Part shown: piece by piece, positions 48,856-61,304 of the stretch
Layout: each line of letters starts with the position of its first letter
How positions within the stretch are numbered: position 1 is the stretch's first letter
Source: Rostratula benghalensis
Taxonomy: Eukaryota > Chordata > Aves > Charadriiformes > Rostratulidae
Direction: 5' to 3'
Assembly (NCBI GenBank): GCA_013399305.1
Contig: VXAI01000038.1
Location: 3,340,998-3,404,997, forward strand
DNA length: 64,000 nt
Program-made: the position numbers and the translations under genes
The notes under the pieces: generated by a model
Told to the model about the DNA's origin: nothing
What the model saw: only the letters and a program-made list of their open reading frames with translations
The model's database searches: none

Positions 48856-51800
48856 GTAAATAGTGATTAACTTTTTTTTACACCGATTTCAACAAACACC
48901 TTGACTCCCCTCCAATGTGCAAATTCACCCTGTGCCACTTTCAAGTACAGACAGACATTTAACTTCTTTCTTTTTTGGCTTTGTTGCTCTGTACAAGATC
49001 CATAGGTGCCCTAAGCAATCAGGAAACCAGATGAGCATTGGGGGCACCCCAAATAACACGCTCATGTTGTATGACACTTGCCATTACCATTTTACCCCTC
49101 AGAGAGCTCTGTATAATGCAAGCAGCCCACAGGAAAGCTCAAAGTTACAGCTCCAGAATTCTGAGCAGATGTGATCCACACCTTACAAGATCCACTGATA
49201 GTTAACAATACACTCGTCATTTGGAATGAGAAGAAAAGCAGCTGTTCTTAAAGTGTTCTTTTCAAAAAATACATACTGTTCTGCAACAAATTATAATTAA
49301 CTGTAAAAAGGGGAATACTGAAAGCAGTTCTCCAGATAAAATGCTTTTGTTTATCATTAATTTATAACAATAAGACACAAACTTCAGAAGTAGAAGCAAG
49401 AGTCATACTATAATGAAGCCTAAATATTCTGATCAAAACAACTACAGCCGGTTTAACATCTCCACTGGGCTAAGTTAGCTGAATTGACATGTCTGGTCTC
49501 AGTTGCTTGTTGCCGTGTTGTGCTTTCATCAGCTGACATGAGGAAACTTCTTTTCCTGACAAAAGACAAAACATTTCTGCCAGCTGAGGTGACATTGTGT
49601 TCATTCAATAATGATACAAGGCCTTGAGGTTCTTTGGAAAGAAAGATAACAAAGAGAATCCTCGTTAACTAACTGCAGAAGAATGAAGGTCAGCCCACAG
49701 AGAGAATTTCATGCTTACATGTCAGTTAGAACATTTGTTCTTCATTAATTCTTTAAACCGAAGCTGGGATAGCATCTAGCAGCATTTTAATGCCTTATAC
49801 TCATCCGAAATAACTCTTCGGATGTTGTTTTCTTTCTACTATGCTTAAGAGCCCGTTTTTACAAGCACTTGACTTCACATCATTACGCCCTAATAATGCT
49901 TTAGGATTGTTACAAGACTGGATGTAATACAGGTAATAATAGTTTGGGTATTTCAAGATGAAATAAATGAGGATTCCATAATGTATTCCAAGAATCTCAC
50001 TATATGGACATATAAAAATACTACCGCTATTATTTATGTTTCTGCACTACTTTATTATAGTTGTATTTTTACGTGCTTTGTGGTGAATCAAAACATTGTC
50101 TTTCTGCCAGGAGTATTATCCCCACAGAGTAGTATAATTTTATGCAAGATACCGTATTTTCAAATATGCATTAGTGAATATTACTACCAAAACTGAAGGA
50201 GAAATATTCATTATTGGTTCTTATAATACTGAAAAAAAATCTTGTGTAAAGTTTCAGAAAATGTCATGATCCCTTAATTGCCACATTTTTTAATCAAGCC
50301 TTCACACTGGCCACATTCAGGAGATACTATACTATTATTTATCATTAGGCTTAACACTTCTACTTGCTCAGTTTCTCACTGGAAATCAGATAATCCAAAT
50401 TTCTTCAAAAATACCTCTGTCAGACATTGTATTTCCTTCACGCACATCAAGATCTATCAGTACTTAAACCAGAAGTTATTACTCAGAAAACAGTTATGAA
50501 GGCTAAGTGAGCCTTATATTTCCAAATCCGTGGAATTTGGATTAGCTTGGATTTGGGTGGGTTTTTGCTATCTCAAGATGCTGCTTTAATGCTGGGCAGA
50601 ACATCTTCCAACATACACTAGTTTAGTGAAGCTTGAAACAATATTGACATCTTTTGAGCCATACATGCCTACTGCTAACTCATTTATAAATCTTCATTTT
50701 CTTTTAATTAACATAATGTATTCATAGTATCTGTATAGTAACAGATACTATTGGCTTCTTTGATTGGCTTCTTTGGACACAGACACATAAACTGGTTAAT
50801 ACATAGGTCAGCAAAACTTCAATTTTTCTAAGATCAGCAAGTTTACCCTGGTAATTCCAAGTGCATTCATTGTAGCTTCAGATGCCTGTCTTTCAGGGCG
50901 CAGCTTTGTCATTTCCAAGACTTCAAAATACATCACTTGGTTTACCACAATGTGTCTTGTTCCAAGTTCCTATACATAGCTTTGGCTTCCCATTGTGTAT
51001 CCACAGCCTTAACATTGAGTAGTTTATGGATGCAGGTTTCTATATTTTGATCTATATAAATCTGGGAGGTTTAGGTAGCATACTGTCTAATGCACCACTA
51101 AAAAGCTAGTATATTATGATAGCTACATCTTTTTTTTCCTTGGACTTCACCAAAAAGACCATCCACCTGTCAACTTGTGGAATAGTCTTCCCTATTTTGT
51201 TTCCTGTGATGGCCACAAAAAAAGTCCCCCAAACTGATAGCCTTTTGGTTCCGTGTGTTTATTATACTTAAGTACAGCTACTTTCTCATAGAATTAAAAA
51301 AAAAAATAAAAAAAATTAAAGCATACTGTATATATGTGTGTATATATGTATTTAACGGATATCCTTGTGAAGACTTTGATCTGCTTCCTATGAATAAAAT
51401 GTGAGGACCTTCTGCATCCAATAGGATGTTAAATGTGAAACTTGGAAAGACTTCCTGCATGAGCAGGGATCTTCATCTCACCCTACTTAAAACATCAGAA
51501 GATTCTACCTATGCAGCAACACTGCAGAACGGAGTATCAATGCATTAAGCTGAACTGAAGCAGCAAAGGAATAATTTCCATGCCATCAGTCCTGGTAACC
51601 TCCAAGTACAAGAGAATAACATCCAAAACCTTTGCAGCTCTGTAGTTTTGCATTCTCTTAAGCCATATGATTATTCTGCTTTTGGTTTTATGTTAGTTTA
51701 TATATTGCCATTAGAGAATTAGTATCTGACAATCAGTACCAGAAACATCAGAGAGGATTTGGGAGAGGAAACTGCCAAATACTTACTGATTTATGCATGG

Positions 51801-54470
51801 CAAAAGAACCTGCATCAAACAGCAAGGTTTATAATCTTATCAAGTTTGTTCTAAAGCATTTTGTTGTAACTCCAAGTGTTTTGTCTTCACACTACCACAT
51901 GTTATTGGTTGTATTGGTCTCCTCTGGCTTCTCTAAAAGAGTAAAAAGATATTGGAGAGCTGACTGAAAAGCCTAAGTATTTTAACTGAATGTCATGTTA
52001 TTGTTTCTTCCAAATCTTCAGTGAGTTAGCCTTTATCCATTGCCACTCCGCTATCAATATATTGTTCAAGGAATACTGTGCAAATAAAGCAGTGTTATTC
52101 TTTCTCAGCAGAATCTGATTGTTAGATCAGCACGGAACCCCAGCACTGCCTGCACAATGTCAGGAGACAGCTTGTGTCAGGGAAATTTGACTGATCAGCA
52201 TGCTGTCTAATCTAACATTGAGAAAAAACAACTGATTCTTTGCCTACGTTTTCAAATTAGAAATCTGGTAGCAGTAAATCTTCTAATAAGAAAAGAGAGA
52301 CATAAATTTTTAAAATACAAAAACATGAAGGCACCTGAAACAAAACAGACCTCAAATTTAATTCAAGTCTGGTGTTCCAATCCAAACGAATAGTGAAGCC
52401 AAGTGTCTCTTTGGATCACAAAGCATGCTCTAGCCCTGAGTGGGCTTTTCTATATGGCTTTTAAACTGTTTCCATCCAACCTTGTCCACTACAAATTCCT
52501 CAGTCCAATACCCTTGTTTCTGCTATCAGGCAACAACATGAACTGACGTTTTTTCTACCCTCCTGTGCACCTGTAGTCTTGTGATGTCTGCTCCTCAGTC
52601 AGCCAGCCCAGTAGACAATTGCTCTTCTCTTTCACATCTCCTTTTAGTTAGGAAGGCAGCAAGTTATAAGCTATTCTCTCTCCTCTGAAACTTGTCCTGA
52701 TTGGCTTGAAAGGAGATCCCTAAGCTCCCCAGCCACAGCTACTGCACAACAAGGCACCTGACAGAAGTTTACAATGCAGAGTAGCAGTACCCTCTGTTTT
52801 CCCTCTCCCAGACACCAAGCAGCACCTCAGTTCTGCCTCAACCTTCTCCTCTGCTGCTGCCTGGGGCTTTCCTTGCACGGGCAGCCTTGCTTCTGCCAGT
52901 TGCCACTGCAGATTTAAATGTCTGCAGCACCCTATTACAGAACATGTCAGAGAGACGCTAGTCCTTGTTGTTCTATCATACTCCACTGGAGTATGCTGAG
53001 TAAATCAAGATACATAAATGGTAGAAAAATAACATCTAGACTTAGGTAGTATGTCCTCTTAGCTCTTCTATACACTCCTTAAAACTCTGTCATAATGGAA
53101 CTAACATATAGAAAAACCTCTCAAGTATATACTAATTTAGAACAAGAGGACTATAACAGAGATCATAATTTAGAAAATTGCCTGTTCTGTTCCAGCTTTT
53201 TTTTTTCATTGCAATCTAATGTTGATCCACTAAATGGCTTCATAGAGGGGAAGATCCTTACCTAGTAGGCAGATAAGTAGATGAAACACAGTTAGTTGTC
53301 TACAGCACAGATACAGAAGCTTCCTTAGTTTCTTCTCTTGTGCTTGCATGGTTTAGAGTGTAGGACTTGGTTCCCCTACCTCTCTGCATTATGAAGTAAT
53401 GTCTGGTCTACTTAGCAAATGGTGCAATTTCCTCTTTCACTTTTATTCATTTATTTATTTTATAATGAAGAGAGAGCTCTCAGAGTTAATGAGCAATTAT
53501 CCAGCACCTTCCTCTGGGATCTCTCTGAAAGTAAGGAACAGAAGCACTCAAACATGATTCCAATCCACCTTTGCTATCATCCAGCAGTAGAGTCAATTTG
53601 GAGAGCTGCTGACATATCCAAAGGTCTTGTGGCACTCACAAGAGTTAAGTATGCTAATGCTTTCCTAATCAAAGTGAAAGACACAAAGTTCCTATTGAAC
53701 ATACCCAGTAATTACTAACAGATTATAAATGCGTGTGAGAAGTTCATGGTCCATCCCCTAAAGTTTATAAAAAAATTAACACTTCTAAAAATTACCTGAA
53801 TATCCTAAAATTTTTGTTCAAAAGTCAGTGACCTCAAATGGGAAAATGCCATATTTTAATGTACCTTACACAGGATTTCCACCATTGTTACATCAAGCTG
53901 ATGGGTTTTAGATAGCTTGATCTGAATTTAAATGAAAACAGGCAAAGAGGGGGAGGGTTATATTTTTATCTTTTGGAGGGTTGGTGGGTGATATTGGAAC
54001 ATTACATTACAAAAGCAAGTTAAAAGATGCAAAAATACTCATTCAGTTACGGGAAGGTACACAGGTTACCTGCAAAACCAGTAATTTTCTGAATCCTATC
54101 CTGCTATTGTACATCCACTGCAAAACACAAACTTTTCAGTAGTGGAAAATCATTCCTTTTCTTCTCCTCTAACAATGTTAGCAGAAATAACATTCTTGTG
54201 TTATTTCTTAGATAATAATTGATATGAACTAAGTAAAGCAGAATGCAAAAAGTCTTCTTAAAATATCACAGCATTTAAAGTTATATCACCAGATAGGAGT
54301 ATGAACTTCAGGGAAGTTACATATTGAGTTAAGAAAAGTGAATATTTATTCAATATACTATAATATATTACTAAAATATAATTAATGATAATCAACTTAT
54401 CAGTTATCTTGCCCTTTTGATGAAACTACACTAAGGTGGTTTGAAATACTTCCATCTATATCTGCCACAG
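48856..54470. other. Non-coding DNA with small repeats
   Basis: No gene is recognised. The stretch contains an 8-bp perfect inverted repeat, CATCCGAA/TTCGGATG (49,802-49,824), an A-rich tract (51,296-51,320) and a TA/TG dinucleotide run (51,329-51,352). A 99-codon frame on the plus strand (53,419-53,718) has an internal donor-like gtaagg but a poor acceptor. Confidence 0.5.
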
Positions 54471-54510
54471 TTTGGAACCTCCTGTTAGAGGCTAAAGAAG
54501 ATAAAAGATG
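54471..54510 (+). other. Candidate 40-nt exon, plus strand
   Basis: A very good acceptor (cttccatctatatctgccacag) is followed by 40 nt and two overlapping donors, gtaaag and, five bases later, gtaagt. One phase reads WNLLLEAKEDKR; another is closed by TAG. The peptide is not recognised and there is no confirmed partner exon. Confidence 0.15.
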
Positions 54511-56598
54511 GTAAAGTAAGTATCAGTTGTACTTCCAATACATTTAAATATATTTGAATAAATTTAAAGCTTTAGAAAAACCTAATCTACATGAGACTTA
54601 TTAATACAAGTATTACTATCTTGTGTTATTGGGAAAACAGAATTTTTTCTTTTCCATCAATCTATTTATTTCAAAATTACTAGGTTATTAGAACTGCTAT
54701 TTTGTCTCTTGCATTTAATTTTCTATCTGCATTACATTTAGATAAACTAGTTACAGAGAAAGCTGTGGATGGTTCCATTTCTGTAGCTTCTAGTTCCATA
54801 AAATGAATCTTAGTGTGAAAAATTAAGATTAATGGGCTTCATAATCATTTTGTTCTGCTAAAGCCAATTTGAATAAAAGGGAAAAGGAGTTCAGATATGA
54901 AAACATCTTTGATATCTTTGGATAAAAATAAGCATTGTACATAATTGTGAGCTCAAGCACAAATTGTCATTTTATTTCCCCTTGTGCCTGTGTGAAGCAT
55001 TACCACCATATGCACACTGGATTTCATTATGTCCTGTTTCAAATTGTTAGTGATACGATGCGCAGGAAAAAGTCCACGACAATGTGAAAAGTAGAGTACT
55101 TGACTGCCACTCCGGGCATGGGATTTTAAGGATTCCATGTGCATACTCATCTTTGAATAGATAATTGATCCCCTTAGTTTAACTGAAAGGTAGAATGGTT
55201 TAGCTTGAGAAAGGTGTAGCAATTCTGACCACCAACTGCCTACTTGGTTCTTCTCTGAGGTACCTCAGGTGGTTGCTATATAGCTACACCTTTCTGTTTT
55301 GCTTTTGGATCCGCAAAGCATCTAAAGTTGCCCTGTAGCTGCTACAGGAAAGGCTGAAACTCACCTGCACTGGGGTGGGAATTTCTGAGAGGGGAGTGGT
55401 GAGACCACTGTCCCAGAAATAAGTCAAGCCCATCATCTGTTATCGTCAGGAAACTGCTAGCAAACGTAATGGGACAAGTTTGGGCCTTTCTTTCTTCTGA
55501 CATAAAAATCACTCTATTTTATGACATAAAAGTGACATTTGACCAAATGTAATCCAACTTAAAGCTGCTACATAACTAGTTGTAGAAAGTTTAATGAAGA
55601 ACCCTGACTGATTGTAAAGGGATAACACCAGAAGTGAATTAGTTAAGGAGCATTTTGTTCCTCACTGACTGAAAATTACCGCACTTACATTTTGATTTTT
55701 CACTCTTAAGTTGTGTAGTTTGAGCATAGTCCTATTTTATAGGAGATCAGGCACATTTCAAATTCTTCAGTACAGGATAAGGAAGAGGGCAGGTGATATG
55801 CAGGAAAGTAATTCATACCTATTCAGTTTTTTGTAGTATCTCCAGACCCACGATCGTAAATCAGCAGAGCAGGTGCTTGAGAAAAGCCCTGTGCCACAAC
55901 TCTGACCAAGTCCAGCATTGATCCAGTGGAACTGCTCTCTCACTGACTACAAAGTCAACATATTTCATTCCCCACCTTCTGCTTTATTTTTAACATTGTC
56001 ACTGAATCTCTTGTTGTGCTGCTCTGGCACGTTGAACACTAACCTCCAGTAATCAACTGGGGAATGGAGCACAATCCAAATGTATGTGGGATTATACTAG
56101 AGTAGTTAGGAAATACTCCCATATCATCTCTTCCCTGAAGCATAATTTAGGTTTCTGTCACTGCTGGCTGAGCACCAGCCCATAAGAATGATAAATATTT
56201 TATTATTTTTGGCATCTGGCACTAGCTAATCTTTTAATTTATGTCATGTGATTTGACATCACCTCAGATAACCTGCTGTAATCAGATTCTTCATAATAGA
56301 AGCAGAACGCAATATGTGCTTTTTAAAATGTACCAGAGGTATTGTGAAGATGTGAATTGGAGATGGTCTGTTGCTAACCTCATCTTTGGTTCCTTTGTTT
56401 TCCTAATCACTTGGTACCAGTTGTTCATGTCAGCAGGGAGATAGGACAAAATGAAGATTTGTATACATGTAAATACTCATCAATAGTAGCAAAGAACTGA
56501 CTTAAGGCACTGTACATTTTAGACAAGGAGTCACTTATTAGACCAGCTACAAGTTCATCATGTAACTTGGACAAATTACGTATTTTTTTCCAACTCAG

Positions 56599-56648
56599 TT
56601 CCTTATTTGTAACCTCCTTTTCTTGGCCCATTTAACTTGGAATTCTTT
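56599..56648 (+). other. Candidate 50-nt exon, plus strand
   Basis: The acceptor attacgtatttttttccaactcag is strong, and two consecutive gtaagg donors lie at 56,649 and 56,654. Only phase 0 is open (FLICNLLFLAHLTWNS). It lies 1.1 kb upstream of the candidate terminal exon at 57,730, but phases cannot be checked without more exons. It may be a decoy. Confidence 0.15.
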
Positions 56649-57729
56649 GTAAGGTAAGGATGCCTTACTATGAATATACAGAAACACCACATATGAAATA
56701 GCAGCACTGATACCAGACGGTACTAAAGTAATTCCAATGAAGGCTGGGTAGATGCATGAGGAGGCCCACAAGTCCATTTTATCCTCTAGCAGAAGCTTGG
56801 ATAGGTCTTATACATTACTTTGAAAAAGGGCAAAGCATAACCCATGGATCACTTGCTGCATTACACTGTATATCCAAAAATTAGCACTTACCTGTAACTT
56901 ATATGCAGACACAGTAACTACATATATGAACCTTAAAAAAAAAAAAAAAAAGGCTATTAAAAAAACAAAATCCCCCCAAATTTAATGTAAAGATTACACA
57001 AGGCCTTACAAAATCAAGCACTCGAGCCATGGCTCCGTAATAGCAGAGATAAACTGTGGAAAGCTTAAACCTCACAAACAACAACTATGATACCTGATGG
57101 AATCAGAGCCATTGGCTGGTGAACTCCTCAGGATAAAAAAATATCATACAAATTCAAAGAAATGTCAATAGTTATGAAAAATGATGAAAGCAAACTAAGA
57201 CAGCATCTAGCATAATACAGATGTAAAATTATATTCTCATGGAGAGATATTTTTTTTAAGTTTTCCAGGAGGCATCAGTGGATCAATAAAGAGTAGAGTT
57301 AATCCCTAAAACACTGGGAAATGGAAAGCTCAGGCTTTCATTTATCTTGCACTCATGGTGTTGCACTACGTATATCAGGGATCTGACAGCACTGTGTGAT
57401 ATTGCTGCTGCACCATCTGTGCAGCAAATGCACACCTAAACTCCAGGGAAATGCTGGAGGAATGGAGTGGAATTTATAACTCATTGTTTCTTTTTAAATA
57501 TTTTATGGAATCTCACTGATGACCCAACATTGCAATATTGCTAAATATTGAACAGTAACAGTGAATTTCAGAATAGCCTCTTCGGAGATAACATTGGCTT
57601 TCACATAGATAGGATGTGAAACCCTACCTTGGAGAAGGTAACTAGCACTTTGGCATTCACGTAATGAGACACAAACTTATCTGTCATGTTCTTATATAAA
57701 TAGTATATTGAATTTATTTATTTTCACAG

Positions 57730-57985
57730 TACTCCGATCCGGGAGAGAAAACACACTTCATAGTGGAAGAACAGCCTTGTAATACTCTGCAAGAGATGTT
57801 TCTTATACCAGACACAGATGAGGAAGATACTCAGAGTAACAGTAAAAACCAAAGAACTGAACATACTATCTGGTAGAGGATACTTCACACGATGTAGTAT
57901 TTACGGAAAGTATCAAAGTATTTGCCCTTTTGACAAACACACTCTGTCGTGCACATACAAAATAAAAGCTGGTGTGACTGAAATT
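57730..57985 (+). other. Candidate 3'-terminal coding exon with poly(A) signal
   Basis: This is the most gene-like segment in the window. The acceptor is tttatttattttcacag. Phase 0 then reads 48 codons beginning YSDPGEKTHFIVEEQP, with an acidic middle, PDTDEEDT, and ends RTEHTIW at TAG (57,874-57,876). AATAAA follows at 57,961-57,966, 85 bases after the stop, and a GU-rich stretch (ggtgtg) follows it, as expected of a cleavage and polyadenylation site near 57,985. Phase 2 is open for 16 codons only; phase 1 stops early. I do not recognise the protein, and upstream exons are uncertain. If real, it is the last exon of a plus-strand gene. Confidence 0.4.
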
Positions 57986-60390
57986 TTGCCAAATTAAGTT
58001 TAATTTACTTAATTAGTATAAAGAGATTCCCTGGAAGTTCATATTTCATGTGATTTGATTTGTTATTTTCAGTATCTATATTCCTGCTAAATTCCTTACA
58101 ATAAGTTTAAAGTTGAAGACTGTATTTGCGACTTTCATAGGTAGCAAACAGAAATTCAGTGATCTCTCATTTTTAAATACAAATAATTTCTTACATAACA
58201 CTTACATATATAAAAGCTACCTGTTTCTATCCACTTTTCCAGTACTGCAAAGGTTGGTTCCATTCACATAATATGTGAATAATTATTTTAAGAAAATGAA
58301 GTGAGCGCTGTGATGCTCAAGAATAAGAAAAGGTGACAAAGATGTTTTCCTTTTGACCCTCTAATGATCATACATACACGAGCAATGGCTAGAACTTCAT
58401 ATGAAGAACAAATAAAACAATGGCAAGAAGGATTCGGCTTTCCAGCTGCAGCTCCAGCAGGAGACAGCCTCCTCTGCCTGCCTGGCTACAAGCACCACAG
58501 AGGAAGGAAAGGAGTGAATGGTAACATCAGCTGCTTTTGAGGAAAACACTCAGTTTTAGTACATTTTTTAATTCAGATTGTAAAGCTGACATACATTTGT
58601 ATTTTCAGCTTCACCTGCTACTGGAAGAAAAATGGACTGCCTAATCTACTCTATGTTTAAACAATGAATGGCAAAACGGTCAGAAAAATCAAATATGGTT
58701 CCCAGATAGGAACCAGAACAATATGCAGCCCTACAGAAAAAAAAGAAAAAAAAAAAAGTTACAACATATTACAACATTATTACTATTCTTGTGCATAATG
58801 TCAAAATAAGCGCTAAGCCCATCAGGAAATCACAGGTTTTCTTCTCCTATTCTGAGACCATCACTTCAAACAACTTCTGCTCTGAGGATTTCCACTGTTA
58901 TTTCCATTACCACTCAGAGTTTATGTTAACACAATCTACCTCCTACCTACAAAAAGCTAATTACTGATCTCACTTAAGCCCATAAACAGTGGTTTTACAT
59001 TAACCAGAGGTCATTAAATATCTCGGGAAAACACTTTATTCTCCAGATGGTTGGAGGGTTATCTCTATACAACATGTTCACCTTCTGTCACCTGCAAAGA
59101 GGACTTCCAATTAACATAGTTTAATTTTTAAAAATATATACAACTTATTACACATGAAGCTGTTAGCAGCTTTAGGCACTGTTGCTGATACACATATCAC
59201 ACTAATTCAGTTACTCTAGGACGACTCAGTGTAACTCCATGGGTTTCATTACTTTACATGTTTACCTTCTATGCATTTTCAGAAGACTCTGTTATGACTT
59301 TTTCAACTGTCAATATATACTTAGGGCATCAAAATTACTTCCTTTAAGGGACGGAGCTAAGTACCCAGCATGAGTCCCTCGAAAGCCTCTAGTAATTAGT
59401 AAAAATACTTTGCACAGCATGGTAAGATTTTTTATTTTAAAAAAAATCCTGTGTTTGTGAGTGGAAATTCTATGGTATGTTACACATCCATGATCTATTT
59501 CTTGCCTGGGAGTTATAAGTGAAGAACAATGTCACAAACATATGCTTTTTCTCTCCAGAAGGATATACCAAGGAAATCACTGTTACTATAAAGGAAAAAC
59601 ATGGTTTTTCTTCCTACTGAGTAATCTGGCCAAGTACCTTAGTCCAAAATTTGATGCCTGATCTCAATGAAGTGCTGAACAGATGGGAAAAAAAAACCCT
59701 CATGCAGCAGAGTAACCTGGAGTCTCTGAATGGGAAGACAGGGAACCATCATCTAAATTTTTATGAGACTATAAATACATAAAAATATAAAGAGGACGCA
59801 GTTCTTTCCATTTGCTGTGGTGTATTCCTTCAAGGTGAGAGCTTTGCAAGACAGTCACTTAATTATTTTCCTGTGTGTACATCACCTGTTTGTCAACGAG
59901 TGCCTTCAGGTTCTAAAGAAGAGATGGATTATGAATAAACTAACTCTTGCTGTCATGTGAAGCATAAATAAGAACGTGTGAGAAAAAGAACGAGCTTTTC
60001 ATAGAAAATGTGCTGAAAATGAACAGAGAAACTCAGAAATCCTCACTCCTTGCCAGAGTGGATGGCATAGACATAACTAGTTTGACCCTAATTTGACCCA
60101 ACCCATATTATTTAACTAATATTTCACAATGCACACACATATATTAAATCATCTTTTGAGATTGCTCAGATGCATAGGGGAATGAGTACTGTATTTCACA
60201 TAGTAAGCAGTACTTCAGTCATACCAGTAATTCCACTTCTACTTGGATCTGTGTGCCTAAACCTGGACCACTCACACTTGACATCAACAAACTGGTTCTG
60301 ATGGTTGGCTAAATCATTCTACAATAACCCACCATATTGAAATATTGTATTTCTCTAGCCAGCAGCTGGTGCTCTTCTGGTGCACACCCA
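57986..60390. other. Non-coding DNA, no feature recognised
   Basis: A+T-rich unique DNA with an A-rich run at about 58,737-58,757. Good acceptors at about 58,608 and 59,573 lead into frames that close quickly with no donor. Confidence 0.5.
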
Positions 60391-60420
60391 GACACTCAGT
60401 GACACTTAGTGACACTCAGA
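60391..60420. repeat. 10-bp tandem repeat, three copies
   Basis: GACACTCAGT, GACACTTAGT and GACACTCAGA lie head to tail, with one change per copy. It is a short local duplication. Confidence 0.9.
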
Positions 60421-60602
60421 CCTATTAACCTGGCCTCATGCTCAGATTTGGATACTCCTTTTGTCAGCAGTGAGGAGATGCAGTGTCCTCCAGCAGATAA
60501 TCTCATCCTCCAGTGGATAACGTGGAGCAAGAACTCAAAGATTCTCAGAACAATCTGTGGGAGATACCTCTTTCATGTTACATGGAGATCTGGTTTCCTA
60601 TC

Positions 60603-60861
60603 ACGGAATTGTCAGAGTCGGAAGGGACCTCTAGAGATCCTCCAGTCCAACTCCCCTGATAAAGCAGGATTGCCCAGAGCACATCACTCAGGGCTGCCTC
60701 CAGGCGGGGCTTGGAGGTCTCCAGAGAAGGGGACTCCACACCCTCCCTGGGCAGCCTCTGCCAGGGCTCTGACACCCTCCCCCCAGAGAAGTTTCTCCGC
60801 ATATTTGAATGGAACTTCCTATGTTCCATCTTGTGCCCATTGCCCCTTGTCCAGTCAAAGC
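60603..60861 (-). mobile_element. CR1 LINE 3' fragment, 259 bp
   Basis: The complement of the CR1 tail starts with cggaattgtcagagtcggaa, then gggacctctagagatcctcc and 'agtccaac'. The minus-strand translation gives HRKFHSNMRRNFSGGRVSEP then [20 protein letters not shown], the C-terminal CR1 ORF2 pattern with several changes. CCTATC at 60,597-60,602 and 60,862-60,867 is a likely target duplication. It is one of two short CR1 copies in the same orientation only 89 bases apart. Confidence 0.93.
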
Positions 60862-60950
60862 CCTATCTTGGCCTTTTATCTATTTTATTTCAATCTAATA
60901 ATCAGAAAACTCTGAAATACACATTTTGAGTATCCCCAGCTGTAAGTGTT

Positions 60951-61210
60951 CACAGAATCACAGAATCACAGACTATCAGGGACTGGAAGGGACCTTGAAA
61001 GACCATCCAGTCCAATCCCCCTGCCAGAGCAGGAACACCCAGATCAGGTCACACAGGAACGTGTCCAGACGGGTTTTGAATGTCTCCAGGGAAGGAGACT
61101 CCACAACCTCTCTGGGCAGCCCCTTCCAGTGCTCCATCACCCTCACTGTGAAGAAGTTCTTCCTCATATTTACGTGGAACCTCCTGTGTTCCAACTTGTA
61201 CCCATAACAC
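60951..61210 (-). mobile_element. CR1 LINE 3' fragment, 260 bp
   Basis: It starts with three terminal 8-bp repeats (cacagaat), then gactggaagggaccttgaaa and 'gaccatccagtcc'. The minus-strand frame reads [20 protein letters not shown] then [20 protein letters not shown], the same subfamily version as the copy at 28.9 kb. AAGTGTT at 60,944-60,950 and 61,211-61,217 is a perfect 7-bp target duplication, so both ends are well set. It is truncated within the last ~80 codons of ORF2, so it is inert. Confidence 0.96.
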
Positions 61211-61281
61211 AAGTGTTAACTCAAGATAGCCAGGATTGCCAAAACTGCTGTACAAAAATGTTCAGATAAAATATTTATTTG

Positions 61282-61304
61282 AAAAAAAAAAAAAAAAAAA
61301 AAAG
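61282..61304. repeat. Poly-A run, 23 bases
   Basis: An uninterrupted run of 23 A, the longest in the window. It is 65 bases beyond the CR1 duplication and not part of that element. Confidence 0.95.

Noticed and set aside
56425..57084. Three minus-strand frames with possible membrane-helix sequence (around IYPAFIGITLVPSGISAA)
   Set aside because: They can be joined on paper with gtaagg donors, but the acceptors are poor, the frames are interrupted, and a better-formed plus-strand splice pair overlaps at 56,599.
59574..59640. Short frame after a good acceptor with HCYYKGKTW, faintly like an ADAM prodomain/metalloprotease linker
   Set aside because: The similarity is a few residues, no donor follows, and the flanking sequence does not continue the domain.
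60409..60915. 168-codon open frame on the plus strand
   Set aside because: It runs antisense through the CR1 copy at 60,603-60,861; the open frame comes from the complement of the CR1 ORF2 tail.
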